From JAJPKK01 sp963781195 (GTDB lineage: Bacteria; Pseudomonadota; Alphaproteobacteria; Rhizobiales; Xanthobacteraceae): 64,000 nt of DNA. Shown piece after piece: positions 19,391-27,040 of this stretch; position 1 is the stretch's first letter, and every line of letters begins with the position of its first letter. A program made the translations under genes and the position numbers. A model generated the notes under the pieces. That model ran no database searches and was not told the DNA's origin. It saw only the letters and a program-made list of their open reading frames with translations. The stretch is taken from NCBI GenBank assembly GCA_963781195.1, contig CAWAEZ010000006.1:1-64000 (forward strand), in the 5' to 3' direction.

Positions 19391-19572
19391 GAAAAGCCTG
19401 CACTTTCATTAGGAGGGGAGCGGTCGGGCTGCGCCGGCGCTCGACGGCGACAGACGGCCAAGTGGCGTTACCTGCTGCGCCAGGGGCGAAAACCGGGCCG
19501 GCGCCATCCGACAGGGCTGTGCAGGGGCTGACCTCGCGCCAGCGAGCGAACTTCACGGACATCCGTGGCGTT

Positions 19573-19902
19573 TCACAGACCTGCGCGGCGACCATCCGGT
19601 CTCCGCGTGGCCGTCGTGGCTTTCATCGCTCGTCGAGCTTGAGTGCTTGGACGATGTATCGATCCGCCTTCGAGCGAAGTGCAGACGCCGTCGCCGTCGT
19701 GGCCATCAGAGGCGCGATTTCGCGCAAATACGCCGCCAATGCCCGCAGGCGAGATGAAGCGAAGCACCTGGCCGTAGTGCCGCGTGTAAAGGATCCGCAT
19801 CGCTGTCTGATCGCCGGCGGCGATGGATTTGATCAGGTTTTCGTCGGTTGAAGTGGAAATGAGCCTGACGGATGACCCGGGTGTGGCGATGGTCTTCTGC
19901 AT
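19573..19902 (-). pseudogene. ECF sigma factor, truncated
   Basis: Starts well, at ATG 19902 with GGAGG upstream, and reads as region 2 of a Bradyrhizobium-type ECF sigma factor (STDENLIKSIAAGDQTAMRI, LYTRHYGQVLRF). It then loses similarity after about residue 52 and ends after 109. Sigma region 4, needed to bind -35 elements, is absent. Confidence 0.7.
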
Positions 19903-20105
19903 GGTCCCTCCACCGCCGAAGTCCGGCGGCCCCGCGTTCCCAACTCACCCGATGCGTTTATGTTCCGGATTTGTTTGCCTTGCTCAGCCGGTGCTGCCGA
20001 CTTAAGACGCCGGTCGATGCTGGCCCGCTGCGCGGTCTGTTTGGCCTCGGCTTGCGCCTGAGCCGTGGCGTGCCTCTCCTGGAGGGGCCCTTGCGAGAAG
20101 CGGCC

Positions 20106-20432
20106 ATGCGCAGGCATGATCCACAATTCCGGGTAGCGGTGCGTGCGACTGAGGACGGCCAGTTCACTTTTCAGATTTTCACTGTGTCGAGCGAGCCGCG
20201 GACGTTTCAGGCCGACAGTCCTCATTATGCCACCCCGGCCGACGCGGCTCAGGCCGGCTACGATGCCATCGCCGCTAGATTGACCAAGATGTTTCCGCCT
20301 CGGACGACCGCCGACCCGATGGCTGATGTGCTGCCGGCTTTATCACTCTCCCTCGCGCGATCATCGACGTGCTGCACAATTGGCTACCTCCGACTGCAGC
20401 TGATTGGCAACTTGGCGAGCGATCTCTGCTGA
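20106..20432 (+). CDS. hypothetical protein
   Basis: 108 residues from ATG 20106. Residues 1-60 look like a genuine folded domain (QFRVAVRATEDGQFTFQIFT, SPHYATPADAAQAGYDAIAA). The pattern is typical of short orphan proteins of Bradyrhizobium. The last 40 residues look random and overlap the end of the convergent ATP-grasp fragment by 72 bases, so the true C-terminus may be lost by a frameshift near 20,300. Confidence 0.45.
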   Translation: MRRHDPQFRVAVRATEDGQFTFQIFTVSSEPRTFQADSPHYATPADAAQAGYDAIAARLTKMFPPRTTADPMADVLPALSLSLARSSTCCTIGYLRLQLIGNLASDLC

Positions 20433-21390
20433 GGCCTCGTCGGGAATCGGGAACACCGAACTGACGTTGATCTCGCCAAGCACGTAGCTGTCGGTCCCGT
20501 CGGCGCCGGGCTGGCCGAGCATGAAGTCCGCGTCCCAAATGATTGGCAAGTCGCCTCGCGCGACGTCCAGCCTCGAGGTCAGCTGGGGCGTCCACTCGTC
20601 TTCCATCAACCGGCGCAAACGCTGGAAGTGCGGGTCGGCATTAGAGGTATAGAGCCGCGGCCCCGCCTCCGCGCGCAAGGCAGGCGCGTCGACGAGTGCC
20701 TTGACCTTCTGGTGGCCGGAGCCGGCGCAGCGATCACCGGCCATGTAGCAGCGCACCACACCTTCGCTCAAACGCGCCTGAAACGGCTGATCGATCACAC
20801 CCCCGTCTTCGAAGTATTCGACGCACCGCTCGACAAACGCTTCCAGCGACAGTTCCTCGCATGCGTCCTTGGTGGCATCCAGCGCGCGTACCATCGGCCG
20901 GTTGCAGGGACTTTCCAGCGTCTCGACCTTCCAGACGCCGTGGCCGCCGTTGCCGCGATTGCGCTTGATCACGCGCGGCCCAGCCGCGAGCCGCGGCGGC
21001 AATTCGGTGCGCATCGCCTCGACCGTTCGATAGAGGGCCGTGTCGCAACCCAGCTCATCATTCTGGTACGATGAAGCACCTCCTTGGTGCCCATCTTGAG
21101 GATCACATCGGGGTGGGCGCTCACCCAGAGGCCGCGCGCCGCTACCTCGCGGAGCAGCGCGTCAAGAATGGCGCGGTTGCGCCCCTCGTGAATCGGATTG
21201 ACCCAGACGAGCACACCATCGAGCCTGAGGAGTTGTGCGCGCACGGCGGCGAGGACATCGTCCTGGTAGACCACCGGTTCCGCATCGACGCCGACATCGG
21301 CGAGCGCCGGGACGACAACTTTGAAACGGCTGGTCTCCAACGTTGCATTGTGGCGGGCCGCTTCATCGCCCCGCCACAAGATAAGCCGAA
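20361..21390 (-). pseudogene. Cj0069-like ATP-grasp protein, frameshifted and truncated
   Basis: Two minus-strand pieces of one protein. N-terminal part: GVRLILWRGDEAARHNATLE, VDGVLVWVNPIHEGRNRAIL-like block, VSAHPDVILKMGTKEVLHRT. After a frameshift near 21,030 comes MRTELPPRLAAGPRVIKRNR, GNGGHGVWKVE (ATP-binding loop), then LPIIWDADFMLG and GEINVSSVFPIPDEA (metal-binding ending). This is the layout of the Cj0069 family of ATP-grasp proteins, whose ligase substrate is unknown. The 5' end is lost into an IS66 fragment, so there is no proper start. Confidence 0.75.
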
Positions 21391-21505
21391 CGCCTACCTC
21401 GCCACGACCATGACAAAGATCGTCAACGGTCACCCCAACAGCCGCCTCGACGAACTCCTGCCGTGGACCTATCCCGCCGCAAGCGCACTCAAAGACATGG
21501 CCTGA
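21380..21505 (+). mobile_element. IS66 TnpC C-terminal tail
   Basis: About 40 codons (NAYLATTMTKIVNGHPNSRL, DELLPWTYP) that match the extreme C-terminus of IS66 transposases. A second, different IS66 scar lies at 1880-2440. This one abuts the 5' end of the broken ATP-grasp gene and may be what truncated it. Confidence 0.75.
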
Positions 21506-21520
21506 AAACCGCGCTTACGC

Positions 21521-21715
21521 TTAATGCAGCCGGAGCGGTCGTTCGTTAGCGAGTGATAGGTGCTCCTGAAAGGCCGTGACGACCTGCTCCAACTCGTCTT
21601 GCGAGAGATCCCACAAGTCTCCTTGAGGCAGATCGGGTCGACGGCGCTGGAACGCCGAATATTCTTCGATCAGGGCGCCAAGCTCGCGCAACCTCTCGCC
21701 TCGCGATTTCGACAC
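21521..21715 (-). CDS. small hypothetical protein downstream of a serine recombinase
   Basis: 64 residues from GTG 21715 (MSKSRGERLRELGALIEEYS), with GGGGGCG 6 bases upstream, 14 bases past the recombinase stop. Mostly helical and charged (DLSQDELEQVVTAFQEHLSL). Spacing suggests translation from the same mRNA as the recombinase. Not recognised; could be an accessory factor of the element. Confidence 0.5.
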   Translation of the reverse strand: MSKSRGERLRELGALIEEYSAFQRRRPDLPQGDLWDLSQDELEQVVTAFQEHLSLANERPLRLH

Positions 21716-21729
21716 GGCTTTCGCCCCCG

Positions 21730-22278
21730 CTAGCTTGCCGCTGACAATACGCGGTAGACCGACGCGCGCCAGATTTTGAGTGCCTTGGCGATGTCGACCG
21801 GCCGCATGCCCTGCGCTTTGAGCTCCCGCACTCGGGCCGCGTCGATCGAAATCGGGCGGCCCTTGTAGACGCCCGCGGCCTTCGCCTTGGCGATTTCTTC
21901 GAGCTGCCGCTCGCGCCGCAGGTTCGTCTCGAACTCGGCGAACACGCCCAGCATGTCCAAGAAGCACTTGCCGGCCGCCGTGCCGGTGTCGATCGGTTGC
22001 TCAGTCGCATTCAATACTGCCCCACGTGCCCGGACTGCCCGCACGATGTCCTGCAGATCCCCCATGCTCCGGGCCAGCCGGTCGATCCGGGTGACCATTA
22101 GAACGTCCCCAGCGTGAAGGAAATCAAGCACCGTACGGAGCGCCTCGCGCCGTTCGGTGGTCGCGCAGCTGCGCTTCTCAGCCCGGATGACCTTGCAGCC
22201 CGCGGCGCGCAGGGCCGCCTCTTGGATGGAAAGGTCCTGATCGGTTGTGCTGACCCGAGCGTACCCAATGACGGCCAT
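21730..22278 (-). CDS. serine recombinase (resolvase/invertase family)
   Basis: 182 residues from ATG 22278. N-terminal resolvase domain with the catalytic Ser in IGYARVSTTDQDLSIQ and the downstream arginines in VLMVTRIDRLARSMGDL. The E-helix follows (FLDMLGVFAEFETNLRRERQ) and a Hin-type helix-turn-helix at the end (RVRELKAQGMRPVDIAKAL, SVYRVL). Size fits transposon resolvases and invertases (180-200). No Tn3 transposase or paired sites are visible nearby, so it is either a stranded resolvase or part of a small element with the 64-residue neighbour. Confidence 0.92.
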   Translation of the reverse strand: MAVIGYARVSTTDQDLSIQEAALRAAGCKVIRAEKRSCATTERREALRTVLDFLHAGDVLMVTRIDRLARSMGDLQDIVRAVRARGAVLNATEQPIDTGTAAGKCFLDMLGVFAEFETNLRRERQLEEIAKAKAAGVYKGRPISIDAARVRELKAQGMRPVDIAKALKIWRASVYRVLSAAS

Positions 22279-22554
22279 GGCCAAGTCTTTCTGTCTCTTT
22301 TGCCTCTAGACCATCGTCGTGAAATATCAAAGTCAACCCTATTGAGACCCGAATTGTGTCACTGCGCCAACTCGTTTGGCCAGCTCCTCCATTTTCGGGG
22401 AGTCGACTAAAAAGTTTGGAACCCTTGCTGCCTAACGTGGTTGCGTTTTGTTGCGGGCCCTCGGATTTTGCTGATGGCACGCAGGTCGGCTTGATAGAGA
22501 ATACTGGCTGGTTTTTTCCGTCTGCCCAAGGCAAATGAATACAGGGGGAGATCG

Positions 22555-23814
22555 ATGGCCAGCTACCTGCAGACCCTGTTCGACGTATCGAACCTGTCGC
22601 CCCATGGCCTATGCCTGTTGTGGCGGCCCGAACTGGTCTGGCTCCATATCATCTCCGATGCGGTGATCGCGCTCGCGTATTATTCGATCCCCATCGTGTT
22701 GGCGGTGTTCGTGACCCGCCGCACGGATGTCGCGTTCGGCTGGGTGTTCTGGGCCTTTGCGATCTTTATCCTGGCCTGCGGCACTACCCATATTTTCGGG
22801 ATCTGGACGCTGTTCGTCCCCGACTATGGGATCGAGGGGGTCGTCAAGGCGGTGACCGCGCTGGCCTCGCTGGTCACGGCCATCGGCCTCTTGCCGCTGC
22901 TGCCCAAGGCCCTTGCCATTCCGTCGCCGTCTCAACTTCGGCTTGCCAATGAGGCGCTGCAGGCGGAAGTGCGGACACGCGAGGCGACCGTCGCCGAGCT
23001 GCGGCGGGAAAAAGAGGAGCGCGCCAAGGCCGAAGAGATGCTGCGGCATTCCCAGCGCTTGGAAGCCATCGGGCAGCTGACCGCGGGGATCGCCCACGAC
23101 TTCAACAACCTGCTTACCGTGATCATCGGAAGCCTTGAGAAGGCGAAGCGCAAGGCGGAGCACAGCGACGAACTGGCACGCATTGTCGGCCGCGGCCACG
23201 AGGCCGCCGAGCGCGCCGCGCTGCTGACGAGCCGCCTCCTGGCATTCGGGCGGCAACAGCCGTTGGCTCCAGAGACCATGAATCCGAACGTGCCGCTCGA
23301 AGCGGCTATCGACACGCTACGCGCCACCATCGGCTCGGACGTGAAGATCATCGAGAACCTGGATGGCTCTCCCGGACTGGTCCGCGCCGACGTGCAGGAG
23401 CTGCAGAACGCTGTCTTCAACGTCTGCCTCAACGCGCGCGACGCCATGCCGGACGGCGGCAGCATCGTCGTGTGCACACGCAACCTCCGCGCCCAGGACC
23501 AGTTGCCCGCCGGATTGCCGCCGGCCGATTACGTCGAGATTTCGGTGTCCGATACCGGCGTCGGCATGGCCCCGGACGTGGTCGCCCGCGCCTTCGAGCC
23601 GTTCTACACCACCAAGCCAGTCGGCAAGGGTTCCGGCCTGGGGTTGAGCCAGGTCTACGGCTTTGCCCGCCAGTCCGGAGGGACCGCGATCATCGAAAGC
23701 GTTGAAGGGGCCGGGAGCTCGGTTAGAATCTTTCTGCCGCGCATCAATTCGCGCGAGCCTCGAAGCGTCGAGGCGACACCGTCCGGGCCGGCCGCCTTGG
23801 CCCAACCCATTTGA
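22555..23814 (+). CDS. membrane histidine kinase with ethylene-receptor-like sensor domain
   Basis: 419 residues from ATG 22555, with AGGGGGAGA upstream. Residues 1-120 hold three membrane helices that match the ethylene-binding domain of plant ETR1 at every ligand or copper residue I can check: Asp35, Tyr42, Ile45, Pro46, Ile72, Cys75 and His79 (ETR1 numbers 25, 32, 35, 36, 62, 65, 69, a constant offset of 10). A coiled coil follows (130-165), then HisKA with IAHDFNNLLTVI (phospho-His181) and the ATPase domain (NVCLNARDAMPDGG, SVSDTGVGMAP, GKGSGLGLSQVYGF). No GAF domain, unlike ETR1. Seven bases before a response-regulator gene, so the two form an operon. Ligand binding is inferred. Confidence 0.93.
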   Translation: MASYLQTLFDVSNLSPHGLCLLWRPELVWLHIISDAVIALAYYSIPIVLAVFVTRRTDVAFGWVFWAFAIFILACGTTHIFGIWTLFVPDYGIEGVVKAVTALASLVTAIGLLPLLPKALAIPSPSQLRLANEALQAEVRTREATVAELRREKEERAKAEEMLRHSQRLEAIGQLTAGIAHDFNNLLTVIIGSLEKAKRKAEHSDELARIVGRGHEAAERAALLTSRLLAFGRQQPLAPETMNPNVPLEAAIDTLRATIGSDVKIIENLDGSPGLVRADVQELQNAVFNVCLNARDAMPDGGSIVVCTRNLRAQDQLPAGLPPADYVEISVSDTGVGMAPDVVARAFEPFYTTKPVGKGSGLGLSQVYGFARQSGGTAIIESVEGAGSSVRIFLPRINSREPRSVEATPSGPAALAQPI

Positions 23815-23821
23815 GCGGGAG

Positions 23822-24208
23822 ATGTCAGCGATCGTCACCGTCTTGCTGGTCGAGGACGAGGCTCTGGTCCGCGAGATGATCGCGGAGGAGTTGCGGGAGG
23901 CGGGTCTCAAAGTCATCGAGGCGGAAGACGGCGATCTCGCCGCGGAGCTGATTGCCTCCCGCGACGACATCGATCTCCTGTTCACCGACATCAAGCTGCC
24001 CGGCCGCACCGACGGCTGGGAGGTCGCCCGGCGGGCTCGTCAGCGCTTCGCGTCTCTTCCGGTGGTCTATGCAAGCGGCCATGCCATCAGCCGCACCGCG
24101 GAAGTGCCGAACGCCATCTTCTTCAACAAGCCCTACAGGCCCTCCGCAGTGGTGGGGGCGATCCAGAGGTTGTTGGAGGGAAGGGGCGGTACGCCCGCGA
24201 AAAAGTAG
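23822..24208 (+). CDS. response regulator paired with the ethylene-receptor-like kinase
   Basis: 128 residues from ATG 23822, with GGGAG directly upstream. Lone receiver: VLLVEDEALVREMIAEELRE, phospho-Asp in DLLFTDIKLPGRTDG, Ser in VVYASGHA, Lys in FFNKPYRPS. No DNA-binding domain, so the output must be through another protein or a histidine phosphotransferase. Tight spacing to the kinase makes it the cognate partner. Confidence 0.92.
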   Translation: MSAIVTVLLVEDEALVREMIAEELREAGLKVIEAEDGDLAAELIASRDDIDLLFTDIKLPGRTDGWEVARRARQRFASLPVVYASGHAISRTAEVPNAIFFNKPYRPSAVVGAIQRLLEGRGGTPAKK

Positions 24209-24242
24209 TAGCGGGCCCCTTGCTCCGTGACGGATGTAATTC

Positions 24243-24449
24243 ATGCAGTATTTCAAGGACAGAAACGGCTGGAAGCCAATCGACAGCGCACCGCTCGATC
24301 GAGACGTTTTCCTCGTGGTAACGGATGGAGGTGGCGAGCCCTACATGCTTCCGAAGCCGTGCAGGCTGACCGCAACGGGCTGGGTGAGCTCGAGCAAGGG
24401 GACGCCGCTCGTGGTTGAACCGGTGAAGTGGAAAGCGGCGCGCCCATGA
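24243..24449 (+). CDS. small conserved hypothetical protein
   Basis: 68 residues from ATG 24243 (MQYFKDRNGWKPIDSAP). The W-x-PI-x-SAP motif and the rest (DVFLVVTDGGGEPYMLP, GWVSSSKGTPL) match a small soluble protein family frequent in Bradyrhizobium. Function unknown. It lies 34 bases after the response regulator and may share its transcript. Confidence 0.75.
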   Translation: MQYFKDRNGWKPIDSAPLDRDVFLVVTDGGGEPYMLPKPCRLTATGWVSSSKGTPLVVEPVKWKAARP

Positions 24450-25055
24450 TGTCCATTGTTGACAAACCGACCTGGGCGCAAGCAAAGGGTCGTACGTCCC
24501 TGCGGCTGGCGAGGTGAGTGCTCCGGGCGCAGTATTGTCGATGCACGTTATGAAGGCGCCGGCGAGCAGGTAGCCGTCCAGCCTGATCCGGGCCGAACGC
24601 ACCGATCGGCAGACCCGCTCGATCAGCTACCGAGCACGCGTTCATCCCCGGAACACCCGATCCCTGTGAGCGGAGCGCGAACGGGGAAAACCCACCCGGG
24701 GGACCGCGGCTGGGCCATCGGTAAAAGAGCCATTGAGCGGGAAGGCTGCCTCACGGCTCGGCGAGTGTGATGCCGCAGCGCGGCGATCTAACGACGAAAA
24801 TTAGAGCGCCATTACTTTTTGACGTTGTTGCGGCCGAGCGACAGAGTGGACTGCCGCCGCCGCCGCGCTGTGGTCCCCGTTAAATGGTTAGGATAGCCAC
24901 GCGTCGGGGGCGGTTGCTGACAAGGGCCGAGAGTAACACGCCTGCGTGAGCGCCGACGGTTGCCGCGGGGGCAAGACGCACACTGCGGACGTCAGTAGTA
25001 AATGGCGCTATGGTAAACTGAGGTCTGGTTTCGTCCGGCATTGGAGGAGGCGGAA
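24450..25055. other. intergenic, nothing recognised
   Basis: About 600 bases with no convincing gene, repeat or RNA. Open frames on both strands are arginine- and proline-rich without domains. Confidence 0.45.
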
Positions 25056-25348
25056 ATGCGCAGCTCTCTCTTGGCGGCTTCGTTGCTGCTCCTTCTTGCT
25101 GACGATACCTTCGGACGGACAGCACCTCGCGTGCCAAGGACGCTTTTGACCCGCCCGCGCTGCAGTCTGTGTACCCGGCAAAGGACTTCACCGAGCTTGA
25201 GGCGAAGTCGCGATTCGAAACCCTCGGTTATTCCGACGTCAAGGAGCTGCACAAGGACAGCTTCGGCGTTTGGCACGCGACGGCAATCAAGAGCGGCAAG
25301 GTCCTCAAGGTCAGTCTGGACCTTCAAGGCAACGTAGGCATTCAGTGA
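25056..25348 (+). pseudogene. small PepSY-like secreted protein, frameshifted
   Basis: ATG 25056 is preceded by GGAGGAGG and starts a signal peptide (MRSSLLAASLLLLLADDTFG). A one-base shift near 25,115 puts the mature part in another frame: AKDAFDPPALQSVYPAKDF, TELEAKSRFETLGYSDVKEL, VWHATAIKSGKVLKVSLDLQ, GNVGIQ and a stop at 25346-25348. The helix-plus-sheet pattern fits PepSY-type periplasmic domains. The mature sequence is clean, so the shift may be recent or a sequence error. Confidence 0.6.
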
Positions 25349-25462
25349 GGGGACTGTGGGCCGCTGCGGTTAGCAGAGCCGGTCCCAAAAATCTGGACAG
25401 GATGATAGGTGGAATTTCTGCCTGACAGCGGGCACGCTGGTGCCCGCGAATCAGGAGATACG

Positions 25463-25605
25463 ATGAGCAAACGTACACGCCGGACCCACACACCGGCCTT
25501 CAAGGCGAGGGTGGCTTTGGCGGCCATCAGGGGCGAAAACACGATAGCCGAACTGGCTCAGCATTTCGACGTTCACCCCAACCAGGTGCGCAGCGGCAAG
25601 ATCAG
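25463..25605 (+). mobile_element. IS3-family orfA N-terminal fragment
   Basis: From ATG 25463: MSKRTRRTHTPAFKARVALA, AIRGENTIAELAQHFDVHPN, QV. This is the helix-turn-helix start of IS3 orfA. Similarity ends at about 25,605, where the usual TQWK continuation is replaced by unrelated sequence. Together with the orfB tail at 28,670 it frames the phage-type module. Confidence 0.8.
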
Positions 25606-25826
25606 TGGGAAGCGATTCGCGCGCGGTCACGCCGAGGATGGAATCACATTGAGCTTGCGATCTGACGACCTCGATTCCGTCACCAAGATTTGGCGATAGC
25701 TCCGCGGGATCCCAAGCGAAGCCTCTTATCCCCAGCCCGAGCTGTACCTCCCCAGCCATGAACGCTATCCAGAAGTGCCATGCGGCGCCACTCCACGCGT
25801 GCTTTGGTCTGACGTGCTTATCAGCC

Positions 25827-26078
25827 TCACACGCTGGGTTCGGTGGGTTTACGGAGCCTAATTCCGACGCCGCCACCGTTTTCTGGAATGAAAATGATCC
25901 CTGCTTCAGCGAGGGCCTTGTAAACGGCTTCGATGTTGGCCCCCCGGGCGACGGGGAATCCTTCGTCTTGCTCCATCCGTTTGATGGTGGATTCTGCCAC
26001 GCCCGCCCTTTCTGCCAGCTCTTTGGCGGACCATCGGAGGTACCCTCGAGCCATTCTCAATTGAGCACCAGTAAACAT
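25827..26078 (-). CDS. XRE-family helix-turn-helix regulator
   Basis: 83 residues from ATG 26078. Helix-turn-helix at about 5-55 (QLRMARGYLRWSAKELAERA, GVAESTIKRMEQ), then a short C-terminal part (IEAVYKALAEAGIIFIPENG) often seen in alphaproteobacterial XRE proteins of prophage or island origin. Divergent from the YqaJ exonuclease across a promoter with an imperfect dyad, so it is the likely repressor of the module. Confidence 0.88.
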   Translation of the reverse strand: MFTGAQLRMARGYLRWSAKELAERAGVAESTIKRMEQDEGFPVARGANIEAVYKALAEAGIIFIPENGGGVGIRLRKPTEPSV

Positions 26079-26118
26079 TTCTCGTGGCCCGTTTTAGTTC
26101 TCTTGTGATATTTTTGAG

Positions 26119-26153
26119 TTGACATCAGCCCCTAGTGAACCATAATAGGTCAC
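26119..26153 (+). promoter_or_regulatory. strong promoter and candidate operator for the recombination module
   Basis: Consensus -35 TTGACA (26119-26124), 16-base spacer, -10 CATAAT (26141-26146, five of six consensus bases). The -10 lies inside the dyad GTGAACCATAATAGGTCAC (26135-26153; arms GTGA.CC and GGTCAC with one bulged base). A repressor bound there would block transcription of the exonuclease. Binding by the divergent XRE protein is inference. Confidence 0.65.
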
Positions 26154-26206
26154 AACCGAGCCAATTGGGTCTGCAAGGTCTCGGGAGTCGTACTGGAGGG
26201 CAGATT

Positions 26207-27040
26207 ATGTCTCAAGCAACCTCGCAGCCATTTAACAAGTTTGATCGCCGATACTTCATCGGCGGCTCCGACGCCCGCATCATCATGGGGCAAGACGAGA
26301 AGGCCCTCCTGCGCCTCTGGCAGGAAAAACGCGGCGAGGTCGGCCCGGAAGACCTCTCCACCAACCTCATCGTCCAACTCGGCCTCGTCACCGAAGACCT
26401 CAACCGACAGTGGTACGAACGCAACACCGGCCGCCAGATCACCGACATCCAGAGCCAGGTCAAGCACCCGGTCATCCGGTGGATGGCCGCTACCCTCGAC
26501 GGGATGGTTTCGGGGACCGGGGCAGTCTACGAGGCCAAGTTCATGCTGCCGTGGTCGTTCTCGGAGGAGTTCGCAGCCGAGAAGTACATGGCCCAGCTCC
26601 AGCACAACATGTGGGTCACCAACGCCAGGACGGCCGTCCTGTCCATCATCACCGGAGGCGGCAAATGGGTCGAGATCGCCATCGGGGCCGACCCGCTCTA
26701 TCAGCATCTCCTGCTCACGGCGGAGAAGAAGTTATGGCGGTGCGTGTCGTTTGGCGAGCCCCCTCGCCTGTTCGGCGTCGAGCCGCCACGCCCCCGCATC
26801 GAGGCCGTACGGGTGGTCGACATGGCGCAGTCAAACTCCTGGGCTGAATTCGCGTCGGTCTTTCGCTCGACCCGATCGGCGTTTCTCGAGCACGAAAAGG
26901 CGAAGACCGAGCTCAAAGGGCTGATGCCGGAGGATGCCAAAGAGGCATCCGGACACGGGGTCAGGGCCAAGCGCTCCAAGTCCGGGGCGGTGAGCTTCGA
27001 GGTGATCGAGGGGGAGGTGAGCCATGCACCGGTCCAGTGA
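26207..27040 (+). CDS. YqaJ-family phage recombinase exonuclease
   Basis: 277 residues from ATG 26207, with CTGGAGGG 7 bases upstream. YqaJ / lambda-exonuclease-type nuclease fold: IGGSDARIIMGQDEKALLRL, LGLVTEDLNRQWYERNTGRQ, the catalytic Asp in ATLDGMVSG, then AVYEAKFM (the E-x-K of the PD-(D/E)XK site) and a late Gln/His helix (YMAQLQHNMWVTNA). It resects DNA 5'-3' to make single strands for an annealing protein. The stop overlaps the ERF start by 17 bases, consistent with coupled synthesis of an exonuclease-annealase pair. Confidence 0.9.
   Translation: MSQATSQPFNKFDRRYFIGGSDARIIMGQDEKALLRLWQEKRGEVGPEDLSTNLIVQLGLVTEDLNRQWYERNTGRQITDIQSQVKHPVIRWMAATLDGMVSGTGAVYEAKFMLPWSFSEEFAAEKYMAQLQHNMWVTNARTAVLSIITGGGKWVEIAIGADPLYQHLLLTAEKKLWRCVSFGEPPRLFGVEPPRPRIEAVRVVDMAQSNSWAEFASVFRSTRSAFLEHEKAKTELKGLMPEDAKEASGHGVRAKRSKSGAVSFEVIEGEVSHAPVQ

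Noticed and set aside
25827..26078. XRE gene considered as the antitoxin of a toxin-antitoxin pair
   Set aside because: No small partner gene lies next to it; the divergent promoter and exonuclease fit a phage-type repressor better.
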